In this document: one piece after another, positions 32,050 to 43,434 of the stretch
Position numbering within the stretch: position 1 is the first letter of the stretch
How the letters are laid out: every line of letters starts with the position of its first letter
Assembly (NCBI GenBank): GCA_947396885.1
Contig: OX377206.1
Coordinates: forward strand, 21,137,114 to 21,201,113
From: Heligmosomoides polygyrus polygyrus
Taxonomy: Eukaryota > Nematoda > Chromadorea > Rhabditida > Heligmosomidae
Direction: 5' to 3'
Length of the DNA stretch: 64,000 bases
The notes under the pieces: generated by a model
The model's database searches: none
Told to the model about the DNA's origin: nothing
What the model saw: only the letters and a program-made list of their open reading frames with translations
Position numbers and translations under genes: made by a program

Positions 32050-33245
32050 AAAATTTAGGAATATAAAATGAAAAACGGACAAGTTGCAAAACGTCCCAAG
32101 TTCTATTTTAGTAAGAAGGGTATCGCTAGAGTGGAGAATCAAACAGGAACAAAGTGGCCTACTGGGGTGGGAAAGGGCGAAGAACTTCACCTTCCGTGGG
32201 TTACTTTAACCTATTGTTTCAGCTTTTCACCCCTATCGTGGTCATAAAACTCAGAGCGAACACAGTTTCTTAGCGGCAGAAGAAGGCGTCTGAAGACAAT
32301 GGAGCGTCGATAGGCTGGTCCTGCTGAATTAAATAGTCCACCTAAAAACCCCGTCCGGCACAACACAGTACTAAGAAGAACTATTGTTTCAGCGTTGGGT
32401 GCTCCCCGCCACCCCCCCCCCCCCCACCTCCAGAGTCCGAAAAATCGAATCGAAAACAAGAGTGACAGACAGTTCTCCACTTATCTAGTCCTCGCGGACT
32501 GTATAGGAACCCTCGTACACCCTAATGGTCTTTTCTGAAGGTTAGCAGAGATCATGCTGGCTTCCGAAAAGGAGAACAAGAAGCCGGTATCCTTTCCGCC
32601 CTCAGTTGACGTGGCCTGACCTTGGAGGGCTCACAGCGACGGTTCACAGGCTTCGAGGACAAGCGGCGCTGGAAACCAGCCAAGCACATGGAAGGAGTGA
32701 GCGGATGGATTGACGACGAGGAGCTAGTCCAGAGGACAAATCACCGTCGAAAAACCGGACCTCACGAGTACTCAGAGGGTTTTTTTTCCTTTCCTCAACA
32801 GCACATCTGCTCAACGTCTTGGCCCATGGTACCAACGCTCTACCTGCCCGCTGATTCCCGTTCTTCTAGAAGTCTAGTAAACACTTCCTTGGGATTCGAT
32901 TAGGTGGGTAATCTGCTCGTGAGCATTCGATCGAATCTTCTTCATCGTTCACAATAGCATGTCTAATCCGAAGAATCGAATTATCCGATTACTCGGGCGG
33001 GTGTGCCATTTCAGTGCGAGCATCTTATACCCGCCCTTACTCCTCAAGGTACAGTCGTGGTGGACTTCTACTCCTGCATGGATCGTTGTTCTATCTACCA
33101 CAGGGAGTCCTGTCTAGTGCAGCGTAACAAGCTTTTTGCACTTGAAATCCTAAACATAAGCACCGGCATTCTAGAAATATGCTCATTATATCTCTGAGTA
33201 GCACCTGGGTTTTGGATACTAAAGATAAAAAAGGGAAAAGAACGG
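32050..33245. other. Intergenic; possible LINE scrap near 32.55 kb
   Basis: DHAGFRKGEQEAG is encoded on the plus strand near 32551-32590 and resembles the QAGFRxGxS motif of LINE polymerases. A 93-codon plus-strand frame follows at 32622-32903 without a recognised domain. A C-run lies at 32408-32425. Too short to call an element. Confidence 0.3.
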
Positions 33246-33249
33246 CTTT

Positions 33250-34365
33250 AATCGATCCCTCCTGGGATGCGCCACGCGTTCTACTTCTACTACATATCGT
33301 TGAGGGAATTGGATTTGAATGCGCATGTGGCTAATAGAGCATTCAAACTGCTTCACGACATATAAATGTAGACTATTTTCACGTTGAGTAGGACACTTTT
33401 CACGTCAAATTGCACACTCTTGTAAGCTAGCCTAAGAGTTTTGAAATCATAGCGAACTCTTCCAAATCGAATTGCTGTGCTGATTAATTTAATATTGACT
33501 CTAGTTCAATGCTTCTTCTGCATTGAAATAGAGGGTCTCCAAATAGATTAAAAGAATTTTTGTTTACGAGAAAATGTAGTGTGATTTATTTGACTTCAAT
33601 TCATCTACCCAAAAGTGAACACTGCTTGAAATTTTATAAAATTCCCATTTTTTGAAGAAAAGCTATGATTTAAGACTGGTTTAAAGAACAAAAAGGCGGC
33701 GATTTTTTAATGCTGAAAAGGGATTGCGCCATGCTCTCGTCGAGACGTCGCAATCTTTATTCGATTGATAGCGAAACTTCTGCTTGTGTAGAGTTTCATA
33801 CTTATAAACGTACAATAAAAACAATTATAAAGAAACATTTCACAACTTTGATGGTTCATATAAGCAGCATTTCCACCATCAATCAGATAAAAATCGCCAC
33901 GAGCTTAACCAGTGCATGATGCGATCTGCTCTCTTAATGCGCTTTATGATTGTTGCTTTGTTGCGCTTCAAAACGAAACTTATTTTATAATTTTTTCTTT
34001 AAAAAATTTGATTCAGTTATTTTATTTTATTCACTAGGGCATCTGAACTAAAAATTCAAAGAAATTTATACCATATGTTCCTTGAACAGAAAATTATTGC
34101 AACCATCTTGACGAGCCTGTAGTCTTTCTTGTAAGAAGGTTATTTCGATTTGGAAGAGTTCGCTTTAAATTCAAAAGTGTTAGGCTAACTTAGAGGAGCG
34201 TCCAATTAATTTAATTTAATTTATTTTTCGAAAAGTGTCCAATTCGACGTGAGAATGGCATATAAATAAATAAATAAATAAATACAATAATTTGCAGATG
34301 CCAACCTACGAACAGGCTAGTGGTCTATACTTCCCAGGCAATTTACAACAACTACCTAAACTATG
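33250..34365 (-). repeat. SINE-B copy interrupted by a TIR element
   Basis: 33250-33367 carries the 3' part (GGGATGCGCCACGCGTTCTA, GGATTTGAATGCGCATGTGG). 34268-34365 carries the next part in diverged form (AATTTGCAGATGCCAACCTA, TACTTCCCAGGCAA). The 0.89-kb element between them splits the SINE. Confidence 0.65.
33368..34258. mobile_element. Non-autonomous TIR element, 0.89 kb, 9-bp target duplication
   Basis: CATATAAAT flanks both ends (33359-33367 and 34259-34267). About 110 bp at each end form an imperfect inverted repeat: TCACGTTGAGTAGGACACTTTT and GCGAACTCTTCCAAATCGA at the left correspond to reversed TCACGTCGAATTGGACACTT and GCGAACTCTTCCAAATCGA at the right. The interior is AT-rich with no transposase. 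The superfamily is not clear; an 8-9 bp duplication would fit hAT- or Mutator-like elements. Confidence 0.72.
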
Positions 34366-34624
34366 CTAATTTTTGTATTAGAAAAATCATAACATGCTGG
34401 TGACAGACATTTGCCTGTTTTTTGAGGTCATGCCACACATCCTGTGTCTGCCTGCTATTGTAGACGAGCTTTTTAGAAAGCAGGATGGTTGCCATACCTT
34501 GCGGAAAGAATTAATTCACACGTGTGCTTTTCCCTACTACATCATATGCGCTTGGATTACTCTGCAGTAAAATTTATTCTTAGTTCAATAAAACAACGTA
34601 TTTTAATGTACTATATAAGCATTA

Positions 34625-35180
34625 TGGGCGCGTATGGCGCAGTAACAACCAAGCCTACCATCCTCTACCCCCTCTCCCCCCCCCCCCCCCCCCCGGGGGC
34701 CGGAGATAGCTACTAGACTTGTCTGGGAAGGGTAAAGCGTTGACCCGTTCATCGCTGGCCACCGCATGTCATTGACCTAATACAGGATAAAGGATAAAGG
34801 ACTGCGTTACTCAATCCCTTTTGGGATGCGCCGCGCAATCTACTCCTACGGGATGTGGTGGAGGCGATTTGAATGCATATTTGGCCATACAATGGCTTAC
34901 GGTGGCCAGCCGATGAACAAGTCAGCGCTCTATCCTTCTCTCAAGATATCCTTTTTGTGACAAATCACCGATCCTGAAGGGATGGAAGGCTTGGTTGGCC
35001 TAGGCGGGAAATCCGAACCAGGATCCTGGTATCGGGCGCAGGCGACAGTCGGCGCCTCCTCGCTACACACGCCCCATTGACCTAATACGCGTTCAAAATT
35101 GTCTCCACGACATTCCGTAGAAGAAGAATGCATGGCGCATCCTAAAAGCGACTGAGTAGCGTCTCCTTTATCCTGTTTAT
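34625..35180 (+). repeat. SINE-B copy (outer), split by a second SINE-B
   Basis: Head GGCGCGTATGGCGCAGTA at 34626, a C-run at 34677-34694, CTAGACTTGTCTGGGAAGGG and TTCATCGCTGGCCACCGCAT. It resumes after the inner insertion with GCGTTCAAAATTGTCTCC, ACGACATTCCGTAGAAG, GCATGGCGCATCC and CTCCTTTATCC. Confidence 0.85.
34784..35074 (-). mobile_element. SINE-B copy (inner), nested insertion with 14-bp target duplication
   Basis: CATTGACCTAATAC is present at 34770-34783 and 35075-35088, flanking a 291-bp minus-strand SINE-B. The tail AGGATAAAGGATAAAGGA abuts the left duplication, placing the SINE 3' end there. Body well conserved (GGGATGCGCCGCGCAATCTA, CCAGCCGATGAACAAGTCAG, GAAATCCGAACCAGGATCCT). 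Confidence 0.93.
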
Positions 35181-35189
35181 CCTTTGTAT

Positions 35190-37079
35190 ATGTACTCCTT
35201 ACATCGGCGGCTATCTTAACCGACGAAAGCACTTCTTAATGTCAAAAAACTTAAAATTCGATACAGTTCCACCTGCGCATCTGGAAGTCCGCACCCGAGC
35301 ATCCCACTGACCATAGAATCTCAGACGCTGTTCTTTCGCGGTGAGGTCTCTTCACCTCGACCGTCCAGTCGGTCAGTCAGTCAGTCAGTTGGTCGAACGT
35401 CTCACCTCTACCGGCCGGTCGCGTCTCACTCGACGGCCCCTCAAATGTGCATCCAAGGAGGCTCCTGGCTGGACCAGAACGTGTTTGTGTAGCGCTGGCC
35501 GGCCGAGCGGCCGGGCGATTTCAGTGAATTTGTTTCGGCTTTCGGCTGGTTTTATGACGACTTCGGAGCGGTTTCTGGTCCGACGGGGCACCGCTGTTCC
35601 TTGTTGTGAAGCCGCACCCATAACCTTCCAGAGACACCGCGGCCTCAGTTTCGAGTCGCTCTAGACCTCCTTATTATCATATCGTTCACTGATATTATAA
35701 CCCACCCACTTATTTTTTTCTGTTTTCGCGAGAAAAAAAAACTACGGAACAACCTATGCAAGAAAAGCTCTGGGCTGGTTGGTCTGAGTGGAGTAGGCTT
35801 CAAGAGCTAGGTCCATATGTATATTTTAATGTTCAAACAAATTTGTTTAATATTGAGTTATTTTTCTTAAATTGTTGGTTTTTGGGCATATATAACGGCT
35901 TTCAGGTTACCGATTTTTGACTATAGAAAAAGGTTTCGAAACCGAAACGCTCTATGTCAAATTCCTAATTCCTACATAGTTTACATCGTAATCGCAATTT
36001 TGTTTTCTAGTACAAAAGTTTCGCATTTTTTCGTCATATGTAACTCCATTACATTGGACATATTGAACGACTCCAGATAACTTCTGCGAAGGCAATGGAG
36101 CTTGTAAATTTTTCATCTCCAGAATGCTTATATATCTGCTATCATCTGAATATCTCAATGTTTACATATTTTTGCTAATGAAAGCGCCTACCAAAAATTT
36201 CCTGGTCGTGAGTAATTGGACAGTTAGGTCTCATGAACTGTCGGAAAACATTGTTGGCATCATACTTCTGTACACAACGAGAATTCCTCTCTGAAGGCTT
36301 TCGAAGAAATCTGAAGAAATAAAAATGAGAAAGCGAGAGATTATGACATTATTCAGCAACAAACATAACAAATTACATCACCTACTATTTTTAATATTTC
36401 ACTAATTTAGTTAAATGATTAATTAAATTTATTTATTTAATTCAACGACAAGTTGCTTGGAAATTTTGTCCGAATGGGTGTGAACAATTTATTTAGAGGA
36501 GGAAACATATTTGCAACAAGTTGTTTTCATGCCTTGTTCTGAGGTCCTCATTACCATATTCTGCTCTGCATAATTAGCCGCTTCTTTAACTCCTTCACAG
36601 CTTATGCTAGCAATAAATCATCAAAGATCAAAAACGACCTCTTCGGAATGAATCAGAGGTCACGTGTTGATTACAGAAGACCATTCTTTTTTGCTTTTTT
36701 TTTGCAAACCGCTGCTTGCTACCGCTCAGATTGGGGTTCGTTCTCAATGGTACGTAACCAACATTTTGAATAAAACGTTTGCGTTAGAAAGAGAATCCCA
36801 AGATGGAGAGAAGCGTGAGGTTTGGTTCTCGCTGAAAATTTCCCACTCCGCTCCTTCCAAAACAGATTTGATACGACTCCTGTTTTCTCTTTCAGCTTTT
36901 TATGTCTTAACTGTTTTAATTTTTTTCATACTTGGGCAATTAGTGTACCCCTTGAGCTAACTTTCTTTAGTGTTTTTTTAAAGTTTCCTTTTTAAGTGTA
37001 GCCTCGACAATGCACGAATTCTCGCGCAGCTTTGTTCGCTGAAGGAGATACGTTGTGCACACAGAATTGAGTCCTAAAA
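35190..37079. other. Intergenic; GC-rich patch 35.34-35.66 kb
   Basis: 35341-35664 is CpG-rich and open for 107 plus-strand codons without a recognised domain; it contains GTCAGTCAGTCAGTCAGT (35373) and CCGGCCGAGCGGCCGGGCG. The rest is AT-rich with short degraded repeats. Confidence 0.35.
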
Positions 37080-37081
37080 TA

Positions 37082-38340
37082 TTAGGTTGGTGCATAAGTT
37101 CTGGACATTTGATCCTTCCCGAATTGAAAGCGCATTTTCCCGCCAAATTTCTTGTATCAACGAGTGGATGATCGAACGATAGAGAAAGGAAAGGGCTACA
37201 AAACTGCTCCTAACATTTATTCTGCGTTGTTAACGTCAGCTATTATGGCTAAGCGATTCATCCCAACTGAGACGCATATTCGGCACGTCATGTTATTCCT
37301 GCATCAATCTGTCCTCAATGCTAACGAATCGTATCGTCGCCTGAAGGAAGTTTACAACGAGAGTGCTCCTGCTCAAGGTATTGTGTACCAGTGGTTCTCG
37401 AAGTTTGTAGTTGGTGAATTCTCCGTTGAAGATAGTGAACGAGAAGGGCGCCCGATGACACTGGATTTGGGTGGCCTCTGAAGTAGAGTGGAAGCGGACC
37501 CATACCAAACCACTCGCGAACTATCAAGCACTCTTGGTGTTAGTCACTCAACAGTCGTTCGAGGATTGAAGTCGATTGGCAAGGTGCTAAAATTGGGTCG
37601 CTGGGTACCTCACGACTTGACACAACATGGATCGCAGAGCCGATGTCGCTCCGTCTCTCCTTACCCTCAGACGTACCCACGGATGGCTGGACAACCTTGT
37701 CACCGGGGATGAGAAGTGGATACTCTACTCTAATTATCACCGGCGTGCACAGTGGGTTGACGCAACTGGAGAGGCAGAGGACGTTCAGAAACCCGACCTT
37801 CACGTGAAAAAGGTGATGCTATGCATTTGGTGGAGCGTTCTTGGCGTAGAATACTGGGAGCTGCTGGACGAAGGGATAGCAGTGACGGCAGAGGTTTACG
37901 TCAACCAACTGAGGAAGTTGAGGGCCCACCTTCAAACCACACGAGGAGAGCAAGTGAAGGTGTATTTTCAACACGACAAGACCGCATATTGCTAGAGCGA
38001 CGACGGCTGAGTTGGCGGACTACGGATGGACCGTTCTTCCACATCCACCTTACTCACCAGATCTCGCTCCTTCTGATTATCATTTGTTTTCCAGCCGTCA
38101 ACGCTATTTGGACGGCCAGCAATTTAGGAACCGAGAGGATGTCAAGGAGGCACTGCTCACATTTTTCGATTCACAACCGGCCACGTTTTGGAGAAAAGGC
38201 ATCCATGACTTACCAGCACGTTGGCGAAAGACAATTGATGTAAAGGGTGGTTACTTCAAATGATTTGATATTGTTGTTCGTATGTTGTGATAATAAGTAT
38301 TTCATGCCCCAAATGTCCGAGAACTTATGCGCCAACCTAA
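37082..38340 (+). mobile_element. Mariner element, 1259 bp, with TIRs and TA target sites
   Basis: The left end TTAGGTTGGTGCATAAGTTC (37082) is matched by the reversed right end TTAGGTTGGCGCATAAGTTC finishing at 38340. TA lies directly outside both ends (37080-37081, 38341-38342), the target duplication of mariners. Length and TIR are typical. It resembles mariners known from hookworms (for example bandit of Ancylostoma), but assignment needs alignment. Confidence 0.95.
37245..38263 (+). pseudogene. Mariner transposase, inactivated
   Basis: Starts at MAKRFIPTETHIRHVML (N-terminal HTH region), with YQWFSKF and an EADPYQTTRELS - VSHSTVVRGLKSIGK second HTH. Then come GDEKWILY (first catalytic Asp), YFQHD (second Asp) and PPYSPDLAPSDYHLF (third Asp), ending at DVKGGYFK. 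The last spacing fits D34D. Damage: an in-frame TGA at 37479, a frame change near 37620, and another just after the second Asp near 37980, where the NARPH-like phrase is disrupted. Normal mariner transposases are about 345 residues; the span here fits. Mobility could only be supplied in trans. Confidence 0.93.
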
Positions 38341-38342
38341 TA

Positions 38343-40700
38343 TTTTGATTTTTATCTTTAGATTAAGGATAAAGATGTTTTGAGCATGTTTCAAATCACG
38401 ACGGAAATTTTTTTGCTGATTTTAGCAAAAGACACATTCTCTTTATGAATGAAGAACACCTCGATTTAGAGCTGTACTCCATACAATTTCGGCGTAAAAT
38501 GCTTACGATACATACATAAATACATCTTTATCTACTTCACTAACTTAGCTTACTTTTTTAACTCAAATTTTCTCTCAATTTTTTTACACTGCACAAAGAA
38601 TATTTGAAGCGCTCTTCGAACAGATTTGTGAGTTGTAACCGAAAACGTGAACTGTCACAGAAATGTTTCCTAACAAAAGAGGACAGCCTAAGGAGCTGAA
38701 GTTTATCCAGTCAGATTTCGAGCGCTGGTTACTATATAGTAAAAAATCAAACTTTTGTGGAGCGGTAATTTATATGATTAGGGAAGATGAGTTGAGCTCA
38801 AAATCGTCGTTTAAATTTCTATTGGTAATAGGCAACATATAGGGGTAAAATTCTACCGCAATGAAAAAGGCAAGGCTGTTTATAACAATGTAGTAAAATC
38901 AAGTGTTTCGCTAATTGCTCATTAAAAATAGAAAAAATTTTTACGCTCAAAAACAGCTTTTGAAAGTAGTAACCTTTTGCTGAGTCATTTTTAGGTTTGA
39001 TTTTTCGTCAATTTTTGTCCTTCAGGTGGAGTGAAAAATTGATGAAAAGTGACACTACAATTTTTGAGGAGTCAACCATTCTGCTACGACTCCATTATCG
39101 ACTCAAAGAGCACTTCAAAAAATCTTTATAGGGTAATCTTAGATCACAGTTAACAATTGGCACTTAAAATTCTAAGCAGTACAAATGTATTCAGATTTCA
39201 TATTTTTTTCATACTTTTTTTATTTTCATACTTCAGGTAAAAATGATGTATCGTGCTGTGGCGCATTGCAAAAATCGACAAAAAATGGACAGACAAAAGA
39301 TGGATTCAGAGACTATCCTAGAAATTCTTTATTTTTTAACTGCAAAACAAACAGCACTCAAAAATTACATAGTATTATTCAACTACGTATTCAAAATGTC
39401 TCCTTCAGAAAACAAAGCTGTGCGAGTCTCCCCACAACTAAAAAGGAGGAGTTATTAAGACATATAGCCTTAAAAGCTGAAAAAATTACGAGATAAAGCC
39501 AGGACACAGTACGATTTCCTCCCATATCCAAACGATGACATTGTACGCTCCTTCGTTCAATTCTCAAACTTCATGCTTGATCCAGCGAAGATCCGTTTGG
39601 CACCCGTATCTGTCAAGGCGCTAGACCGTACAGTACAGATTAAGCGAACTTTCTTTGTTTTCTTATAGAAGTAACCGACTTGGCAAGGTAATCTTCGTCC
39701 AATGATTGTCTAATGCACAGTTGCTCTTTCGAGTCTGAGACAAGTGCAACCGTTGAGAACTTTATTCATGGAACAAGCAAAAAGCTTCGCTCTCGGACGT
39801 TCTTGAACCCAACGCTTAGTGTTGCTCCTTGTTGAAAAAGAGGGTCTATGTTTGGAAGTAACTGTTCCCAGTTTTTCAGGCAGCTCGATAGCTGGATATG
39901 CGTCGTTCTGGTGAGAACGAATGTGGACTTCCTTCTTCCGTGCTGCTCTGCTTTTCCATGGTCTCCCGTGGTCCTATGCTTGTTCGACATCCTTTAAAAT
40001 GCTCATCAGCAAAGCCCTTACTTGATTCCATTTTTATTAGCACCTAAAAAACTCTTCTATATGCTTCGATTTGGTTGCTCAAATATATCCATCAGATGAT
40101 CTTCATTTTAAAAAATCTCGATAGCACCTATGCTTTCGTTGTCTTCTTGAATACAGCATAAGCGGTGTTGTCTGACCAGTGAGATGCGAACCTTTCAGTG
40201 TGTGCACAGAATTTAAGTGATGCGTTATCAATTCAGAGATTGCCTCTCATGACAAACTTGAAAGGAACAATCTGGTGATAAATGCAGTAGCTTCCAAATG
40301 TTAGCTAATCGTTAGTTACGAACAAACTAAATTATATAGTGGTAGATAATTTAGACTTTGCTTCTATCTAATTCTCCAGACGATCCTCAATTTCAAGCCA
40401 TGATTACCATCATTTTAAGTTTCTTTATCTTGAGCCATAATTGTCTCCCGTCAGTACTTTTCTACTTACTATGAAGACAATTCTTTCCTGATGTCCTCCT
40501 GAATCTCGATTCAATTCTGAGTTAGCGTCTTTTGAGCCGTAACGGCTCATGGAGCGAAAATCGGACTTTTTAGGTCTCACGAAAGCGGATATTACTCCAT
40601 ATTCTTGAGGAAGCATCTTATATATTTTATATGATTTTAAGGGCAAATGCTCTTTTTTAAAATAATGATATCAAAAGTTCATATAAATACATGAAGTAAA
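38343..40700. other. AT-rich intergenic, nothing recognised
   Basis: Long A/T-rich stretch with runs of T and no supported gene. Short open frames at 39185-39496 (+) and 39766-39990 (-) lack motifs. Confidence 0.35.
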
Positions 40701-40709
40701 TTACTTAAA

Positions 40710-40990
40710 CAAAGGTGGGAACAGTCAGTGCACTAAAACAGCAGGAGGTTCCGTTTCAACGTATTGCTTCAACGAGATGTGGTAATTTGAATGCGCATTT
40801 GATTCACACGATTTTGACCAATTGGCCTATTTGGCCTGTTTGCGGTGGACAAGAAAGTGTTTCATCTTTCACAGACAAATATGGTAGCAACTCACCGAAG
40901 TCTGAGGGATGGAATACCTTGCTAATCTTGGCGGGACTCGAACTACAAACCTTCTCGCGACAGCTGGCGCCTATTCCCACTGTGCCTTAA
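40710..40990 (-). repeat. SINE-B copy, old
   Basis: GGTAATTTGAATGCGCATTT, CACCGAAGTCTGAGGGATGG, TTGGCGGGACTCGAACTACA (B box reversed), GACAGCTGGCGCC and CCCACTGTGCCTTAAACGCC, all diverged but in order. Confidence 0.7.
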
Positions 40991-40999
40991 ACGCCTTAA

Positions 41000-42010
41000 A
41001 CTATTAACATTCATTAAATCAGTGACAGTTTTTCATAGTACTAATTTCACCAAAAGCGTTCAAACTCTGTATGTTTTTGTGACAGTGACTAGAGTTTAAC
41101 CGATAAAACAGTGGTTTACTAGTTTGTCCAGGCTTCTTCTGGTCACGCAGCGGTCTCCATTACGCCGAAGAAGGCGCCAGCGCGAATTCCGAAGCGAATA
41201 GCCGCGGCGTCATTCATTACTGTATTCTCTTCTTTTCTTGCGTGTCGTTCAACGATGACATTGCCTCACTGTTAAGTGTTCTCCCCGCTTACTGTAGTGC
41301 AGCAACTGGTTACTCTGCGGCTCGTCTGCCGCCCGTGATGGAGTTCCGCGTGTGCCGAAGACGTTGGCGGGGTGTATGCGCGTGTACTACCGTGTGGTGT
41401 TCAGTAGGTTGTGCAAACAGCCTTTGAGGTGTTTTCTTCGCTCGCTCTATATCCGAGTCGTGCAAGCGCGTCTTTTTGTCTTCCCGTCGGTCCGTCGCGC
41501 TGTCCGTCGTCGGGCGCTTCATCTCCACCTCCACCCTCATCGCTGCACTGTGAGATGAGCACCGTCGTCGCCTTTCGTCCACCTTTGTTGACTCTCGTGA
41601 TCAGAGCGAAGCTCCTTCGTCCGATCACCAACTCAAGCACTCGATGTGAGGCTAGTCCTCTGGTGATTTCGGCCCTTTAGTCCCCGAATTGCTGACTTTT
41701 TACGCATTTATGGTGAAGGTGTTGGCCTGCTCGTGCGAACGAACAGGTGAAGTTTCGTGCTATGGAGAAGCTTCAATAGTTGCCTTCTATAAATAGTAAT
41801 GCACTTGTACTTACTTCATTCCAGCTTCCACCCTTCGTGAATCGCCGTACTGTGCACACTTCACCCATATTTGGACTACATATTCACAATTCACGGGTCT
41901 TCTGAGCGGCAGCATATTTCGTATTCATATTGTTTTTCGTTTTTCTTTCCTCTGAGTCCTTCATATTTTGCATCGCTGGGGCTACTACATGTTCAGCACA
42001 TTTTGAAGAG
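41000..42010. other. Intergenic, unassigned; CpG-rich 41.2-41.7 kb
   Basis: 41240-41690 is open in several overlapping frames on both strands, as in GC-rich non-coding sequence. No motif. Confidence 0.3.
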
Positions 42011-42013
42011 CTG

Positions 42014-42335
42014 TTACAGGTTGAACCAAAATAACATGGACAAGATTTTTTAATCATAATTATAATACAACCGATAATTCGAGAAAACGACGGCAAAATT
42101 ACAACAATAGAAACATTAGGGCACATCATGTTCAAGTGGTTTCGAAGTGGCCTCCCTTGGAGCGGATGCAGAGGGCCAAACGTTTGGCGAATTTTTCGGC
42201 GATGGGCCGCAGGTCATCAGGAGTCATCAGGAACCGTTCCCACTCCTGGGGCAAGGATTCCTTCAGGGACTCGAGACTGCGGTGGCGTTTGACGCCGACC
42301 CTAAATATGTGGCCTCTTCTGGAGTTCATTTTCCA
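42014..42335 (-). pseudogene. Tc1/mariner-type transposase C-terminal fragment
   Basis: Minus frame 42329-42132 reads HRSLESLKESLPQEWER, then LRPIAEKFAKRLALCI and SKGGHFE. This follows the closing phrase of Tc1/mariner-superfamily transposases (SLKxxLxxEWxxIP...FxKRLxxCIxxxGGHFE). Below it a plausible terminus CAGGTTGAACCAAAATAACA begins after TA at 42014. The catalytic part and the other terminus are missing. Confidence 0.55.
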
Positions 42336-42339
42336 TCTT

Positions 42340-43195
42340 TTGTTTCAGGAGTTCTTCTATTTGCTAACCGGTCCAAAACACTTTATGCCGCTCCACTTCA
42401 AATCGTAAGGAGCTCTACTAGCCTATACGAGGGTTAGATGGCTGGCTGAGCCGCTTTCAGACCAACGGATAAGTCGCACAATGTTACTTAAGCGCAGTGC
42501 ATATAGCGCAAAGGGAAGAGGTTCCTGCTCTCATGTGTACCTTCAAATGGTTCAACGACTGCATCCCGCCCATTGCAACCAAATTTTTCGTCGGCGAATT
42601 AGCTTCACACTTGCTGGGAAAGGTAAATAGTGACTTGCTCGTAAGTTGACCCATTGCAGACCCACTACAGATGCAGAAGATACCTACAAATGCCTACACG
42701 ATATCCCACAGAATTAGAGAGCATAATAGGTTCCGAAAAGAAACTTACTAATATCAACCTTTATCCTTTACCCTTTCCGAGACAAAGTGTGAGCACTAAT
42801 TCTGCAGAATAATGTGACGAAAGCAGCTGTAAAGCAAGGAAAATACACCGCCAAAATTGATACAGGAAGGGCGTTGTATGCAGTGTAGTAGATGAAGGAG
42901 GGGGAAGGATTAGGGGGAAGAAAGACGCCACAATGCATACTATGTATTCGTCGAAAACTGACATGGTCGCTTCCCATTAGCGTCGCCGTAGATCACTAGT
43001 CAAAAAAGCAGAATAAAAGCGTGGCATAACTTCGTGTCTCTGTTTTCATCTTGCTGGCTGTGAACTCCACCGTTCCTGGTCTTGTCAGTTTCGTTTTTTC
43101 CCGTTATTCCACACAGACAGTATGGTTGCACCTCACTGGGATAGCGGTGTTTCTAGTCGACCATGTAAGCTGAGCACGTGGACTGCAGCCGGAAG
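42340..43195. other. Intergenic, nothing recognised
   Basis: No gene or clear repeat. Confidence 0.3.
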
Positions 43196-43199
43196 AAGT

Positions 43200-43430
43200 A
43201 CTGGCTTTCTCGTGCTAGGCCGATTCGGATTTTCCGCCCAGGCCAACCAGGACTTACATCCCCTCTCGACGGTGAGCTGTAAGAGACTTGTCTGGGAAGG
43301 ATAAATCACTGAATTGTTCATCGCCCGGCCACCAAAAGTCATTGCATAGGCTGAGTACGCATTGAAATCATCTCCACGGCACCAAACGGAATGAGTAGCG
43401 TTCTATGTAGCTCATCCTTTATGCCTCACA
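43200..43430 (+). repeat. SINE-B copy, 5' end lost
   Basis: GATTCGGATTTTCCGCCCAG, GCCAACCAGGACTTACATCC, GAGACTTGTCTGGGAAGGAT, CGGCCACCAAAAGTCATTGC and a CATCCTTTATGCC tail. Confidence 0.78.
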
Positions 43431-43434
43431 TAAG

